The position numbers were made by a program, and so were the translations under genes. The notes beneath the pieces are model-generated. The model was given only the letters and a program-made list of their open reading frames with translations. It was not told the DNA's origin and did no database searches. Of a DNA stretch of 34,049 nt, positions 33,404 through 34,049 are shown in pieces. Positions within the stretch are counted from its first letter, which is position 1; every line of letters starts with the position of its first letter. Source of the DNA: Fomitopsis serialis (taxonomy: Eukaryota; Basidiomycota; Agaricomycetes; Polyporales; Fomitopsidaceae); the NCBI RefSeq assembly GCF_022376445.1, contig NW_025955375.1:1-34049 (forward strand), given 5' to 3'.

Positions 33404-33429
33404 ACGCGACCCTCTGGAGAGCGTCGCGT
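33404..33429. promoter_or_regulatory. Inverted pair of MBF-like WCGCGW sites upstream of MCM5
   Basis: ACGCGAC occurs at 33404-33410 and as its exact reverse complement GTCGCGT at 33423-33429, 50-75 bp before the MCM5 start. Both contain the WCGCGW core of Mlu1-box (MBF) sites, which drive G1/S expression of MCM genes in yeasts. Function in this species is inference. Confidence 0.4.
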
Positions 33430-33478
33430 CTTGCACTGGCTCCTGCATTCACTCAAACACGCCTTCGCTCCCTTCAAG

Positions 33479-34049
33479 ATGTCAGGATTTGACGCAGACC
33501 GCGTTTTCTCTGTTTCTGTTCACGATGTGCCGGAGCCCACTGGTCCAGACTCACCCTCCCAGACAGAGAAGCTGCTTCTCGACTTCCTGCTTCAGTACCG
33601 CGTCGGCGGTGACTTCATCTACAGGTGTGTCTCCCTGTGTCCCGGTAATTATTCTATACGTGGGCCGACTTTGTGTCAGGGATAAGCTTCGCGCCAATCT
33701 GCTTCTCAAGCAGTATCAGTTGGAGGTTGACCTCCGCCATATTGGTCTTTTATAACGACGAACTTGCCATGCTATTCAAGACAGGCCTGCTGAGATTCTC
33801 CCTCTGGTACGTCTTCGTTGTATTTGCGCCCCTCAGACACTGACAACGCCACAGTTTGAGCTGCTGCCACAAAGGCTGCGCGCACGATCCTCTTCCCTCT
33901 CGCAGCCAACGGGCAAGGTCCAAGTAACGACGTCGCCACACAAGCCATTCAGAACATTCAGATCCTGACGAAGTCTGGTCTTAACCTTCAGCAATTCCGC
34001 GACCTTTCTGCGAACACCATGAACAAGCTCGTCCGTATCCCCGGCATCG
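33479..34049 (+). CDS. MCM5: MCM5 replicative helicase subunit, 5' part, with three frame breaks
   Basis: MCM5 is one of six subunits of the MCM2-7 helicase that unwinds DNA in S phase. From ATG at 33479 exon 1 encodes MSGFDADRVFSVSVHDVPEP then EKLLLDFLLQYRVGGDFIY. It joins after a 62-nt-class intron to RDKLRANLLLKQYQLEVDLR HIGL. The N-terminal domain should continue YNDELA, HAIQDRPAEILPL, FE, AATKAARTILFPLA and SGLNLQQFRDLSANTMNKLV, reaching RIPGI at the window edge. All of these are present but not in one frame. There is an extra T in the TTTT at 33748-33751, one base missing at about 33767, and one missing near 33859-33861, just after the intron acceptor. The AAA+ ATPase half lies beyond the window. 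MCM5 is essential, so sequence error is the simpler reading, but a truncated duplicate cannot be excluded. Confidence 0.88.

Overview
This is a eukaryotic nuclear window, almost certainly from a basidiomycete fungus (mushroom or polypore type). Genes are dense and split by many short introns of about 45-65 nt with GTNNGT donors. Two tRNA genes carry introns next to the anticodon. The reconstructed proteins resemble Agaricomycete versions of core eukaryotic families. Most coding regions are broken into small exons, so gene models were assembled by following conserved protein sequence across GT-AG (and two apparent GC-AG) introns.

Layout, left to right: RIC1 Golgi/Rab6 exchange-factor subunit (+, 378-4268, start unresolved); a 2-oxoglutarate/Fe(II) oxygenase-like protein with a probable mitochondrial presequence (+, 4495-6089); sterol 3-beta-glucosyltransferase ATG26 (-, 6281-11471); a SUR7/PalI four-helix membrane protein (+, about 11808-12906); intron-containing tRNA-Lys(CTT) (-, 13195-13287); a gene-poor stretch to 14627; two tandem GPI-anchored chitin deacetylases (-, 14628-16277 and 17284-18891); a SET/NAP histone chaperone (-, 19394-20451); a repeat-bearing gap; SAC1 phosphoinositide phosphatase (-, 21527-24248) divergent from U2 snRNP A' (+, 24396-25342); a TMEM205/DUF4149 membrane protein (-, 25569-26432); an OPT-family oligopeptide transporter (+, 27270-30731); COP9 signalosome subunit 6 (-, 31479-32944); intron-containing tRNA-Thr(AGT) (-, 33212-33321); and the 5' part of MCM5 (+, 33479 to the window end).

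Most genes are housekeeping and not functionally linked. Loose themes are membrane traffic and lipids (RIC1, ATG26, SAC1) and the cell envelope (PalI protein, two chitin deacetylases, OPT transporter). I found no mobile-element gene, secondary-metabolite cluster, CRISPR array or clearly new system. The points worth a second look are: single-base frame breaks in RIC1, SAC1 and MCM5 (sequence error or real decay); two apparent GC-AG introns; a Trp-to-Tyr change in a catalytic motif of one chitin deacetylase; a small repeat cluster with inverted 9-mers at 20810-21073; and a pair of MBF-like sites upstream of MCM5.
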